Of a DNA stretch of 64,000 bases, positions 50,308 through 62,829 are shown piece after piece. Location: assembly GCA_009741485.1 (NCBI GenBank), contig CM019214.1:58804506-58868505 (forward strand). Direction: 5' to 3'. The number at the start of each line of letters is the position of its first letter. The stretch's first letter is position 1. A program made the translations under genes and the position numbers. This DNA comes from Malurus cyaneus samueli (Eukaryota > Chordata > Aves > Passeriformes > Maluridae). The notes beneath the pieces were generated by a model. The model was not told the DNA's origin, did not search any database, and was given only the letters and a program-made list of their open reading frames with translations.

Positions 50308-53104
50308 CCTTTAGTGTCAAACAAGATCTGACTGCTGCTGCTTTCACTACAAGGCTTCTCCCTTCCCCTCTGTTGAGTATTTTTATGTTTTCATTAGATT
50401 ACTCTTCCAGCTGTTTCCTTCTTTGCTTCAAAAGTGTGTCTCTCATCAGTTACTATTTAATTGCACTCAGGGATTCCCCTTTAACACACAACCAATTTGG
50501 GGCAAACGTTCTTTCAGATAATTTCAACTATTCAATTCACATATACTCAGTTTATATTCAGTTAAGTGGCATTTGCTAAGGGCGGGATGTGCAACCATAA
50601 GACTTAATAGAATTAAGAGTGAACTTATCCTTTTGGAGTGGTACATACTGGAGATTTCACCATGATTCACTTGACATTTTTCTTTAATTGTCTGGGCTTT
50701 CTTCTACAAATGTAGACTTTTGGAGATGTGTGAATAGATTTTAAAAATAAGCAAAAAATACTTGTATAAAAAATGGTGAGTCATTCATATGCTTCAGAAT
50801 AATTAAAGTGAATTTTGTTACTCAGAAGAGGGGTGTTGATCCTAAGATAGAAATACTTAGAAATAGATTTGTCGTGTTTTCAGAAAAGTAATTTCATCAT
50901 TTGGCAGGATACATGATTTAGCCCACTTACAAATTCTTATTTCTTGACTGTAATTTCTTATATCCAATCTGTTTTAAATTATTAAGATGATATTACACTC
51001 TTGGTAGTGACAGTTACACTTTATTATCTCTTGGGTTTTCGACTGCTTGATATTGTAATGTGTAATTAAGTCTGAAAAATGCATATTTGTTTAATGACAT
51101 TTATAGCTGCTAAATCAAACTTCCCTGTAATTTTCTCACTGATAAAACCTACTTAGCAAAGAATTTTAAAAAGAATTTCACTAATTCTTTAATGAGATTC
51201 CATCTGTCTGAAGACTGTATTTTTTTATTTATTAAAAATGGAGTAATTATTAACAATAGTGGATTTTTTATCTTTTTTTTCTTGTCTGAAACTGCATTAT
51301 TCTCCACAGTCTTTCATTCTCAGCAGGACTTATTAACTCAAACACAGAACTGTGTTAACACAGCTACAAGTTTACAGCTGCATCCATCCTGGGCAGCTCA
51401 AAGTAACTGTGGAAGAACTAACTTGCATCAGACTGAAAAACTGAAAACAAGTAAAACAAGAAGAAAACAGTCCTTGATCCACAGTTACCCTGAGCAAGTT
51501 CCTATTCTTGAAACTGGAAGATCACAGTTTTTCGTTACTTTATAATATTTTTATGTTTGTATCAAGCCTTTTTCATGTCATTTGTTTCATGCTTGATTAC
51601 AAGAATAAAATGATTATTCTATGTCATGTTGAGAGAGTTGACATTTTAAAACATTTTTTATGAGAAGGTAAATATAGAGCAGAAATGTTATTAGTAGCCC
51701 ATAAAACCAGATTTTGTGACCTTCCTGTCTTGAAAGTGTGTTCAATGTTGACAAATGTGCAACCTACAGGTTGATTAATTTTCAACCAATGCATGGGAGT
51801 TATTTTACTTGAAATTACATTGAAAAGGAACTGGATACTGGGTGTATCAAGGCTTCAGTGACATGTGCTAGAAATGTCAGAGCTGAGCAAAGACTGTAAT
51901 TCATAGACCACTGGAATAACTGCCTATTATTGTCCAGAGAAAATTATAACCATGGAGTGTACTTTTATGTACACCGAAAGTATTTCAATAATTATTTATA
52001 AATTGAAAACCTTTCTATTGTTCTCATTGTTAAGTTTAGCCTTAATAAACTAATGCAATTCAGTTTCATATTTCTGCATTAGGAAGTTTGTTATGTATAT
52101 ATATATAAAACCACACATGCAAATATATGTGCCTATTTTAAAAAATTAGAATCAAAATTCTAAATGCAAAGGTTTTAGAAATGCTTTGGAACATATCTAC
52201 AAAACAATTTCTCTGTGTTCCAGTCCAGTTCTTGATTTCACAGTTCTACTGTGATGCACTACTGTGACGTAGTCTCCAAGTTACTGTATTGACTTACTCT
52301 TAAACCAGTGACATTCCTTTTAGCTCTAGACAGCTCACAAATCTATGTATTGATAACACATAAGGGATGATGCAGAATAAAGGGAACATTTTGGTAAATA
52401 GGCAGAGGATAGTTTGTGGTTTTCACATCTAAACCACAAGACATTTTGACTACTGAATGCAATGCATTACCTGAAAATTATTAAAAAAATAATAATCAAT
52501 TGTTCCATGCTGCCTAGTAGTTAAACTACTATTTTGAGATTTTTATGCAAAGGTTACTGTTTAGAAAAAAGGCTGATTTTTTAAACCCACTTTCTGTTGA
52601 GGAGAGAAACTTCACTTATACTTATTTTGTACTTTCAGTGCAATGAATTAACTTAGTGATTAAAATTTTTTTGTTTAAATATTAGAAGTCCAATTTGAGA
52701 CTAATATCTTTATCTCTGCTGACAGAAAACATGAAATCTATACATAGTTTTATTAATGCTATCATTGATATGTCTATAATTCTTGTGCTAGAAGTGATAC
52801 AGATTTGTGATCACATGTTGTGGGGAATTATGTATTGTTAGAAGATTCTTGGAAGAGCAAGGTTAATTTGATGTTTGTGCTTCTAGACATTCAGATACCA
52901 AAATGAACATTTGCTCTTGTATATATTACCTGACTTGACAATAATTTTTGCAGGAGAGAGAAAGGGTTGACAGAGCTAATTACTTGTGTTCACTTTACAC
53001 CAAGGCTAGAAAGAACAGAGGCACCCAGAGGACAATTCTGTAAAGAAATGTACACATAAAAATTACTAGTTTTGTCTCTTTTTCTCTGCAGACTCTATCC
53101 ATAA

Positions 53105-53123
53105 TAACCCTAACCCTAACCCT
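53105..53123 (-). repeat. Short interstitial telomere-type repeat (TTAGGG)3
   Basis: The plus strand reads TAACCCTAACCCTAACCCT, three perfect units of the vertebrate telomere repeat in the C-rich orientation. It lies about 15 bp after a pyrimidine tract ending in CAG. Interstitial telomeric sequences this short usually mark repaired double-strand breaks in vertebrate genomes; that origin is an inference here. Confidence 0.95.
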
Positions 53124-53480
53124 CATTTTATGGATCTTGAAGAGGCTAGCTCATGCTCAGGTGTGACGATGGAGCCAGCGACGAATGAAGTTGACAAAAG
53201 TCACAGCTACATAGCTCACTGACATACAATCTGGAATCTCTTTATTCAGCAGGATGAAGTCTGTAGGTGGAAAAAAAAAATCACTTCTAGAATTTCTATT
53301 CTCCCCATCCCCAACACAAATACATCAGAGGCCCAGCACTTCCTATCTGTCTCTGGATGCAGGGGAATGATCTCTGATCAGAAAACTTGCCAGGTCCTGG
53401 ATGTTCATGTAAAGGTTCAGCCTCGATCTCAGCCTCCTACACAACATCAGATGCCCAAGGTGTCTCTGCCTGCTCTTTTC
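53124..53480 (-). mobile_element. Possible decayed LTR fragment
   Basis: On the minus strand there is a pyrimidine run followed by CCACCTACAGACTTCATCC and GCTGAATAAAGAGATTCC (AATAAA at about 53240-53245), then a CpG-bearing tail CATTCGTCGCTGGCTCCAT. A polyadenylation signal followed by a CpG-containing U5-like segment is typical of avian endogenous retrovirus LTRs. I cannot identify the family, and both limits are soft. It could be another repeat type or unique DNA. Confidence 0.35.
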
Positions 53481-53770
53481 AGAGGCTATTTTTAAAAATC
53501 TGTTATTATTTTATAAAGTAGACTGTTGGAATAAATTGACCACAGCCTTGCTAAATCACACAGCTGCAAAAAAAACTTTTGGACTTTCCTGATATCTCTG
53601 TTCAATTGCTTTTATTGCCCTGTGAACGGACCCAAATATGTTCCTATAGTGTAAAGTTAGGAACATCTGTGAAACAAAGTTCATCTACTGCTTTTTTGTT
53701 TTGGTTCATTTTTCTGATCATGCCAAGTAGATTATTTAGTTGGAACTAAGGAAATGTACTCAAGGTTTGA

Positions 53771-53808
53771 TTCATCTGGGTAGTACATATTCATCTGGGT
53801 AGTACATT
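53771..53808. repeat. 19-bp tandem duplication
   Basis: The unit TTCATCTGGGTAGTACATA is repeated at once, with one change at its last base. Confidence 0.95.
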
Positions 53809-56800
53809 TGACTTGCTTTCATTTTGTATCTTGTGTCTAATTCGTAATTAATACTGTTGGTAAATAATGTTTAGTATTAGCTGAAATGAATCCCAGGGTC
53901 AATAAGTATATATAATTGCAAATAAAATGATAGAAAATAGACGGATAAATTAGCTTAAGATGACAAGTTTTGAGACAATATATTTATGACACTTATGCAT
54001 ATGCAAATAAATAACAGGCTGCATACAGCAAAACTCCTATATGTACTAAAAGATGATGATAGATAGTGTACATCTCCTCAAGCCCTGCCTTAGCCAGAGC
54101 CTTGTGGATATCATAGAAGATGATGAAGGATGTTTTTTAAAACTGCATTACTCACCAATCCTTATGCCAGTGGACAAAGTCCCAGATCTCCACTAATGAG
54201 GGCTTACTTACTCACCTTGTGTGTACACAATAATGTTGTGGATATTAAGTTATCAGATAACTAGGCTTTCCTACTGCTTAGAATTGCTCTTTCTTACTTT
54301 TCAATATTCAAATTTGTTCAAACATATAACTTACAAATGTTCTTATTCTTCTTGAAAATGTTTTCCATTTTCTCATAATCTTTTCAGTAATAATGACAAG
54401 AAAAAATTACTGTCAAAATACTCAATAATCTACCTGAAAATGTTTGCATATGCATTATATTTTGCTGTATTTTTTTCCTACTTATAATCGGTTTCTTCCT
54501 ACAAAAAATATCTCACAGCATCTTTTCTATGTAGGCATGGAAATTTTATTTCACAATGCAAACTTCATTATGAGTCCCTTTTGTAAACAGGAGGTTCCTC
54601 TGCTTATTAAAAATGTTGCTATTCATTTATTTATTTAATTGCAAGGCAGAAAACCATTTCTCAAATAGAGTGACTTAAATTGGTTTTTGCAATGCTATCA
54701 AATTACAGACAGGTTGTAAAAAAAATTGTTGCAGGGATAAATTTCTTGTTTCTCTTAAAAAAAAGTTGTAGAAATACCACAAAGGGAGGAAATGAGACCA
54801 AATCTCTTTACAGCTGAGTTGAACAGCAACATTTCAATACTGTATGTGGATTGAATATACTGAAATGAATTTCTGCAGTAAAACTGTCTTCCTGGCTCTT
54901 CCCATGCAGATTTTCTTTTCATAATTCTTTCACTTTTTATAAAATTCATACAGACTTATAGATTGAGAAATGTACATTTTTAAAAATTAATTAACAAGTT
55001 TCTCCCTACCTATAAATTATTAATCAACATCTGTGAAACTATCTCTTGTCTTTCTTATGTTTGTTAAGTGCCATATATGTTTATTTGCATACATATATAC
55101 ATATATACATATTTAATCACAGATTCTGTTTTTCTGTTGTTGTTTTGGTTTGATTTTTTTGGTAGAACCAGGTGGACCTATGATCAGACATCACGTAAAA
55201 TCTGTTTAAACAGAGACACTGTGTAGCTTATTTGGATAAAAGAAAAGAATGACAATGCTGACATAAATCATGTTTATGTTTGTTGAACTGTAACATTACT
55301 GATTTTATGGCACTTGCCTCTGCTACTCTGGGATATCGGCATTTTCTGGTGGACTGACACTAAATAGTAACTCCCCAAGTTGCTTTTTGAAGTTGATGAT
55401 GTAAGAAATAAACATACAAATTAGGACTCTCTTGGTGAAGCCTGAACTCCACTGATGGATACAGTAGTCTGTAGCAACAGCATTAAGGAATCTAATAAAT
55501 TGCTTTGAGTATTAACAGTGAAAAACATGAATAATAATTAGCAGTTAGCATTTGCAGTGGATATAGCTTCCATGTGACACTTCAGAGACTTTAAAAGTCA
55601 ATCTGTATTTCACACTAGATGAATTATATTTTTATTTCAGGCAATGACATTATTATGCCTGCAGGCAGTCATCAATCATTCTCTGACCTAAAAGTCATGG
55701 ATCACTGACATTAGGATTTTATTAAATTGGTAAAGAGAAACTCTGAACTTTGAAGGAGTTGACATTTTACATGGAGAAAGATAATACAATAAAGCAAAAC
55801 ATTCTTGCTATCAATGATTAATGAAGAAGGAATATTCGTTTGAAACAAAAATGCAATGAAAAACAAAACTTGTAAATAATAATGCAGACTACTAGCTGCT
55901 TTTCCTAATTTGTTTCAAGTTTTATTTAACTTTTCCTAATTAAAGCAAAGCTTTCAAAGATTTTAACATCTCACCTAGGATGTTTAAACCATCTACTCTT
56001 GTTTATCTTTTATTACAAGTGAACTAGCAGTATCTCTTCAGAGAATTAAAAACAATAGCAATTCAATTACTTTTGTTACATTTTGCAAGAAATGTTTAAT
56101 TTCTTTTTTGCTAGCCAACTAAATGTTTATAAAGTTGCAAATACATGAACATCCTATTCTTTCATTAATTTTCTGCTCAAAAGAGTGTTTTAATAAAATG
56201 TGCACCTTAGCAAGATTTGTGATATTAAGATTCTATTATATGCTTTGTATTTAAAGGAAATGATTAGTATTCTCCTACTGTATAACCCAGAACTAATTCA
56301 TTTGCATGAGAGAATAAACTTGGTTTGAAATTTCTTCCTCCTCTTTTCTTACACCCTAACTATCCAACAAGAAAGAAAAAAAACAAAAAAACAACAAAAG
56401 ACAGATATTTTAAAAAGTTATTTCAGAAGGCTTGGAATGAACTATCAAAAAAGACCAGGGTGGGTGCAGTGCAAAAGGGAATAGAAAGTAATGCATTTCC
56501 TTTTCTTTTGATTTAAGAAGCCTTTCATTGATTTCGATGAGGTCAATGCCATTAGAAGTATGATACTAAAACTGTAAGTGAATCAATAAAACTCTGTTTC
56601 TTCTTCAATTTCTACGAAATTTTCCCAATTTAATTTTTTTTTTTTTTTTTTTTTCCAACTAGGCTCTACTCTGAAATTCTACATTTATTCTACTACTCAC
56701 TATTGTACCAAGTGTATTGATGCTGCTCTTTCAACTCTTGGTTTGACATAATAATTTTTTCTTACTCTCTCCTTTCTCAGAACTGTCTGAGCTGGTGGAA

Positions 56801-58273
56801 AGTGGTCATGAGAAGTAAATAAAAGCCTGAAGGAAAATAGAAAACATGGGATCTGGAGTGACCATAAACCTGGGGGGTTTTGAGCACAAGTACAATACAT
56901 TAATAAAAAGAGTATTTTCAATATTCTTTTATGGAATTCCCATTAAAAAAAAAAAAAAAAAATTATGGAAAGCCTAGGTGGTCATATATAATAATATAAT
57001 ATAATATTAATATAGCCATGTGGTTTCAACTATACTGTAACTTTGCATTTAGCAGAGATCTTCAGTTTAAGTCCTGATTCATTCCAGTTATCTTTAAAAC
57101 CTCTTCTGTTTCCTAAAATGCATCACTTCTGCTATATTCTCAATTATGAAACCTGTGCATCAGTAAATGTTCAGTAGCCATGGAATAGTTAACAACAGAA
57201 CTGTTTTTACACAGGAGTTCTTCATGAGATTCTACTCATGTAGGAAGTGATGTCTACCACATGAACATCTTCACTCTTAACTCCCTGTATAAATGCCGGG
57301 GGAAAAAATATTTCTTGGACGTGATCCCAAAGACATCTAAAGTAAGTCAAAGAATTCTTGCCCTTATATCCTTATTTCTATACATTGGCTATAAAGAGGA
57401 TTCTGAAATAACAAATTAAAATATTTATATTTTTTTGGATGAATCCCACATAAAATCTACTCTTTGCGGGCCACCTTCTGCAATATTAACAGTAATAGAC
57501 AGTCTAAAAAGGGAATATGCCATTTATTTTATTAGCCTAGAATCATTAGAGGAAGGAGCCAGTTCTGCACTGACTACAAACACTTGAATTTTGAAAAAAA
57601 TACTTCTTTTAAAGGGTTACTTTCATTGATAACTGTCTTGAGGATAAAGAGCATTTTTTCTAATTCTGTGGGGAAATGAAGGTGAATTGGAGGTTGGCAG
57701 AATGTTTAGTTGTTAAAAAAAAGTCAAGGTAGACTCACAAAATTAAATTTTAAATTTTTTCCAATATTTTGAGAAAAAAGGTCATATTTCTGCAGAATAA
57801 AGGGGTCTTCTGTAAATCTAGAATATGTATTCAAGCAAAAGATATAACTGCACTTCCCATGTATAGAATTTGGCATAAATGTGGTCAGAGAAAGAAAGAT
57901 TAGCTTTTACAACAAAAAAACAATGTGTAAAAAACCCCTGCTCAACAAAGCAAAAAAATACAAATGCCCTCCTCCACTCTCATGATGGTAAGAACTCCAA
58001 AATAACTTCATTAAGGATTTGACATTCATCATAACTTTGCAGTATCTTCTGTGATAGCTGGCAATCCCCATAAAAAGAATTCCAGGAAGCTCGCCGCATT
58101 TGGTTCATAGACAATTCACCTTGGATATTAAATGATCAGGAGTATCTAGGTGTTGCAAAACTCTGGGGTCATCACTTGCTGATGCATAGGTGAGTGTTTG
58201 AGCACTGAATTGTCCATCATGAGGTTGAACTTTGGTATATATAGACCTTAGAAGGAATTTCTTCCTACCCTTA

Positions 58274-58313
58274 GGAAAATGGTTTGATCTGGATGGAAAA
58301 TGGTTTGATCTGG
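58274..58313. repeat. 21-bp tandem duplication
   Basis: The unit GGAAAATGGTTTGATCTGG plus AT is followed directly by a second copy of its first 19 bases. This is a recent-looking slippage event. Confidence 0.95.
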
Positions 58314-59007
58314 AAATGGAAAATACTGAAAAGAAACACTACAGGATTCTTCCAACTGAAAAAAAGAAGTAATTTTGGAATGCTAACATTTTTTTTCAGG
58401 CTAAGAATATTGACATTACATATTTTAATAACATAAAGGTGGTTTATAAGATTTTGTGCAACAGGGACAATTTACAAAAAATGGAAAAACTGTGTGAAAA
58501 CAATATATTTATTGTTCACATTTACATTGTCCTCAGAGCACATACTCCTGTCTTTTACTTTCTCTAAAGTAAAAATCGATTATAGTTCTGTATGGTCTGT
58601 GTGATGACATATTTCAAAGAGGTACATAGCTACAATAATGCTAATCCAAGCAGAGACAAATGTAATAAGAGCACAAAAAAGAAGGAAACAAAAATCAGGA
58701 CATGTCCAGTGCTATGCACATAATTATCCATACAGAGTATCATTAACTTTATAATATAATCTATAGTGTATCTGCTATATGTGAGATATTAACTGCATTT
58801 TGAAATTGCGCTGTATTTTCAATATAAAGATATATTACATGAAGTTGTAGTTGTTATTGTTGTTGAAAGTGACCTATTAATGAAATAATTTGCAAATATT
58901 TGGTGTTTGGCTAATTTTGAAGAAAATGTTTTGGATTTGTATGTTTTGGTTTTGAACCACAAGTAACTACGAAAAAGGTTGTAAAAAGTTTGTGAGGTTT
59001 TGGGGTT

Positions 59008-59009
<2 letters not shown>

Positions 59010-59039
<30 letters not shown>
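59010..59039. repeat. Poly-T tract, 30 bases
   Basis: An uninterrupted T-run following GGGGTTTC. It gives a poly-Lys stretch in a false minus-strand frame (58819-59145). Confidence 0.95.
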
Positions 59040-61174
59040 CCCTAGCATTAAGCAGCAAGAAAAATTTTAGATGAGCCTTCTGTTTATATCGCAAAATGAT
59101 CAAAATGATGAGACCCAAAAGAGAGATAATTTCAGCATGCTTCATGCCTCTTTGTCAAATAATGTCCCTCTTGTAAAATTAAGGTGAATTTAATTCTAAT
59201 ATATATCATAAAAAGGAGATTCTAGGGAGTCTCAATCAAACCACATCTTGTTTTAGCACTCTGTTCAAGATGATTAAATTTCCCATTTTCTGTTCTTGAT
59301 GGGAGTTGAAAAGGGGAGTTATTTTTATTCCTAGTTCTATCCCCTGCTCATAAAATTATAGATTGCAGATTTTCAAAGAAAGTAAAAAGTCAACTCCCAG
59401 ATGCATCACTCTTCAGGAAAGAAAAAAAAAAAGTTATTAAAAATGTCAGTGCTGTCTTCTTTCAATTGTAATGATCCAGAGGAAACAAAAAGAGTGGTCT
59501 AAGATCAGCAGAAATTCTGCTAGGATCATTCTTTCGTTACAGTGCAAAATCCATTGATACACAGGAAAAACTGATGGTAACAAATTTTCTATGAAAAAAA
59601 AAAAAAAAAAAAACAAACACCATTTTGGCAGCCCCCTAGGCTAAAACTGGCAGTTGAGGACACTGGGAAATCTTTCACAGTGAGTATAAAGAAATATTTC
59701 AGATCATAATACTGATACCTGTAAAAGGCTGTAATAGTTAAAAAGCTTAGATAACGTTCAATATTTAGTTCCCACCATAGAAGTTTGGGGACAGAAGAAA
59801 CTTCTGGCCTTTTCTTGGCAATGATATTGACAATCAATCAAAACAAGCTGAACAATATAGGTCTGACACTCACATGAGTTTGTACATCTGAGAGAAGGAG
59901 GATGAAAAGACTCGCCATTACTTTATTTCTGAATAGCTTTATTACATGAAAATCTGTCCATTTTAAGTTTAAACTCTCTTTAAATGACAAAGGTGGCATT
60001 TCTTCTACTCTCATTGTAAATCAGTATATATTCATGAAGGCATTATGTTATTCACCATGAAGGTGTTTTCCTGTCTGCATTTTTTTTAATCTTCTTTAAG
60101 ATGCTGATATAAGTGATTATATAAATTCAGTAAAAATTAGGACCAAGAAAAAGAAAACCAGAAACAAATATTTACTTCCTTATTTTATTTTTGGAATATA
60201 GCATCTGGAATGTTGATACACAATAAAATATCAATAGCCAGATAGCTAAAACATTTGGGCTAAACTTGAAGGAAATTAATTACAGAGAATTATCTGAATG
60301 AGGTTTGGGATAACATTTTGGGAAAAATATTTTATAAACAGTACAGAGTGGTACTGTTTGCTTATGCAAAAGAAAATATTGCAAAATTACTGAAATAAAG
60401 GAGAAAGTATACTTATAGGAAACTTCTTTGGAAGTACTGGGTTTAGGGTTGTTTGTATTTAGGGTTTTCCCTCAAAAAATAAATATACAAATAAAACCAC
60501 ACCAACAAACAAGTCAGCAAATAGATAACTCAGATAGATAAAAACATCTTAATTTCAGAAGCAATATGCAATAAAATGTTTTACTGATTGGAAACAAAAG
60601 TTTACTTTACTAAAACAAGCGTTTACTCTACTAATTGTGCACTTTCATTTTTTTGCCAGTAGCAGATGCAGTTAAACAAACTGTGACTTCAGACCATTAT
60701 TATGACATTGGATAGTATCAGATTCAATTCCAACGGAGTAATTTTTTGTGTATTTGTGGAGTTTTGCTGCTTGTCTCAAATTAGGAGTATTGAATAGTTT
60801 CCAAGTTTTAAAATAACTGCATTCTCTTTCATTCTCCATATAATTATGTTAACTTAACTTTTGATTACCAAACTTCATTGAATAAATAATTATCTGTCTA
60901 ACTAGATTGAGACAGAATTTAATATCAAACTCCAAGCACTCAAGTCTTCATAGAAAATCAATTCAAAATTTGAAATGAGTTTTGATATTAAATATTGGGC
61001 TTTTTCATCCTTTGGGCTATATTCTCAATCACATTTAACATTCACAATATCCAAGTAAAATATATGAATGTTAGAGAGAGGGATAGTTGTCTCATTGGGA
61101 GTATGTAGTGGAGTTTGTGGAGGTGGAATTAAGATAGCAGTGGTTATAATTTGTTTCCAGAACTTCTGGATCCT

Positions 61175-61178
<4 letters not shown>

Positions 61179-61210
<32 letters not shown>
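61179..61210. repeat. Poly-T tract, 32 bases
   Basis: An uninterrupted T-run about 100 bp before the assembly gap. Long homopolymers can cause contig breaks in assembly. Confidence 0.95.
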
Positions 61211-61312
61211 CCCTGTTGTTGCTGTTAGCGTGGTTGGTTTGGGTTTTTACTCTTCATCCTGATGAAATTTAATTTATTATGTTTATCAGACAAAGTAATT
61301 CAGTCTTGTCTG

Positions 61313-61337
61313 NNNNNNNNNNNNNNNNNNNNNNNNN
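61313..61337. other. Assembly gap, 25 Ns
   Basis: Exactly 25 N bases. A fixed small number like this marks a gap of unknown size set by assembly or gap-filling software, not a measured distance. The sequence to its right is a noisy copy of DNA found 17.5 kb upstream. Confidence 1.
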
Positions 61338-62792
61338 GTCCAGAAACATAAAAACTCAGCATGTATTTGAATTTCTTTTTCGGATTTTTGAAACGTAGAT
61401 TTCTTGTAATTTATGAAGGGAGTTAAACTTTTTTTTTTTTTTTTTTTTTTGAATTACTAACTGTTAGAATAGTTTGTACAAATAGTATTGATATTTTTCT
61501 ACATTGGACATTACAACCAGTTTCACATGTGCGACAGTTGTCTGTAGTCCCCAGAATTTGATTGTGACATTACCCAGATTTTTTGTTTCTGTCTTGTTAA
61601 TATCTTTTAGCTGATGGAACGGCATTAAGACTTATCTACAGCATTGTTACTATTTAGATGCATTCATCTAAACTAAAATGTCAAAGGTATTTATATATGA
61701 CTTTGATACATTAGACTTAGTGTTCCTTAATAATTTCTGTTGACCAGATACCGATTCTCTATTCTTCTTTCTGTCTACGACATCAATCTTTCGGGAGCTT
61801 TATTTCTCTGGTCATCTTCTTTTCCTTCCGTGCATGACTAGTCTTTTTCTATTTAATAAATGCTGTCAATATCTTCTTAATTGTATGCAATTTAAATAAA
61901 GTCTAGTGTGATATCGTATGGCATCTGTGCATTTGATCCAAACAATTCTGACCTGTGCCATTTACGCTGTGTGGTACTTCTTTCCAACACTATCTATATC
62001 GTCTTGTATATTTTGCTTGCTTTCCACGCGGTGTGCTTCAGCCAGATACAACTCGCATAGCGCACGCTTATAGCATCGTGCAGAATATGGTATTGCTACA
62101 ACAATATGAATAATAATACTGCAATCTAAGTAGCTAACTCTTCCTTATGTCGTATAATTAGTCACGTTGCCTCTTCAACTATGTGCCTTCCGAACATTTA
62201 GGCTCGACCACGGCTGGTCCCCTCCACAAGCCTGCACACAATAGTTCTTTTTAATGCAGATGTGACCAATGGACGAAAAGTGGTTGTGTGTAGATCCTAC
62301 TGGGATGCAACACTTAGTGGTCTGAAAACAGAGTTATTGTCTTCAGGAATGTTCTGAGGGTATATTTTATTTTACATGTTCACCATACAAATACCAATAA
62401 AAAAAAAAAAAACATAGCTTTCTGGGAAAATTGATCCGTTTTATATGGGAAAAATAAGGTTTTAATACACCGAGCAGGACTATGCTCCTCAAACTTAAGT
62501 TAAATCCAAAGGTCCATAATGTGTGGTTAACTGTTTTTTTCCCCCTATGTTAAAGATTTTTCAGTTTAATTTTTTATTTACAAAAGGACAGATGGGAGAA
62601 AATAATATTTGTTTGACACTTCAGACAAGACCTCTCGCTTCTAATTCCATTAAGTATTGAAGATGAAAAAAACCCTACAGTTTCTAGAGAGATAATTTGT
62701 TTTTAAAATACTGAGAAAGCAGAAGCACATTTTTTATACTTTTCATTGCTACCTCTTGTATGTCTCTTTCTTCTAAAATATTAAAAAAAAAA

Positions 62793-62829
<37 letters not shown>

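Larger units (their letters stand above)
43446..53104. other. Non-coding DNA including the source of the duplicated tail
   Basis: No gene was recognised. 43836-46177 is the clean copy of the sequence repeated at 61338-64000. Other items are poly-T 20 (43924-43943), poly-A 37 (45080-45116), a G/T-rich patch (about 46079-46165), poly-T 21 (47358-47378) and a GC-richer unassigned patch (about 49985-50330). The open frame of 143 codons at 46882-47313 (minus) has no recognisable domain. Confidence 0.65.
53481..61312. other. Non-coding AT-rich DNA with simple repeats
   Basis: I see no gene or recognised transposon. Small items are a 19-bp tandem duplication (53771-53808), ATATAC-rich DNA near 55080-55115, poly-T 21 (56634-56654), a 21-bp tandem duplication (58274-58313), poly-T 30 (59010-59039), poly-A (about 59594-59612) and poly-T 32 (61179-61210). 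A degenerate GGGTTTAGGGTT at 60439-60450 is telomere-like only by chance resemblance. Confidence 0.65.

Noticed and set aside
53077..53090. Strong-looking 3' splice acceptor (pyrimidine tract ending CTCTGCAG)
   Set aside because: It is followed directly by telomere-type repeats and a probable repeat remnant with no sustained coding frame.
60439..60466. Second interstitial telomere repeat (GGGTTTAGGGTT and TTTAGGGTT)
   Set aside because: The units are imperfect and separated; in T-rich DNA this is likely chance.
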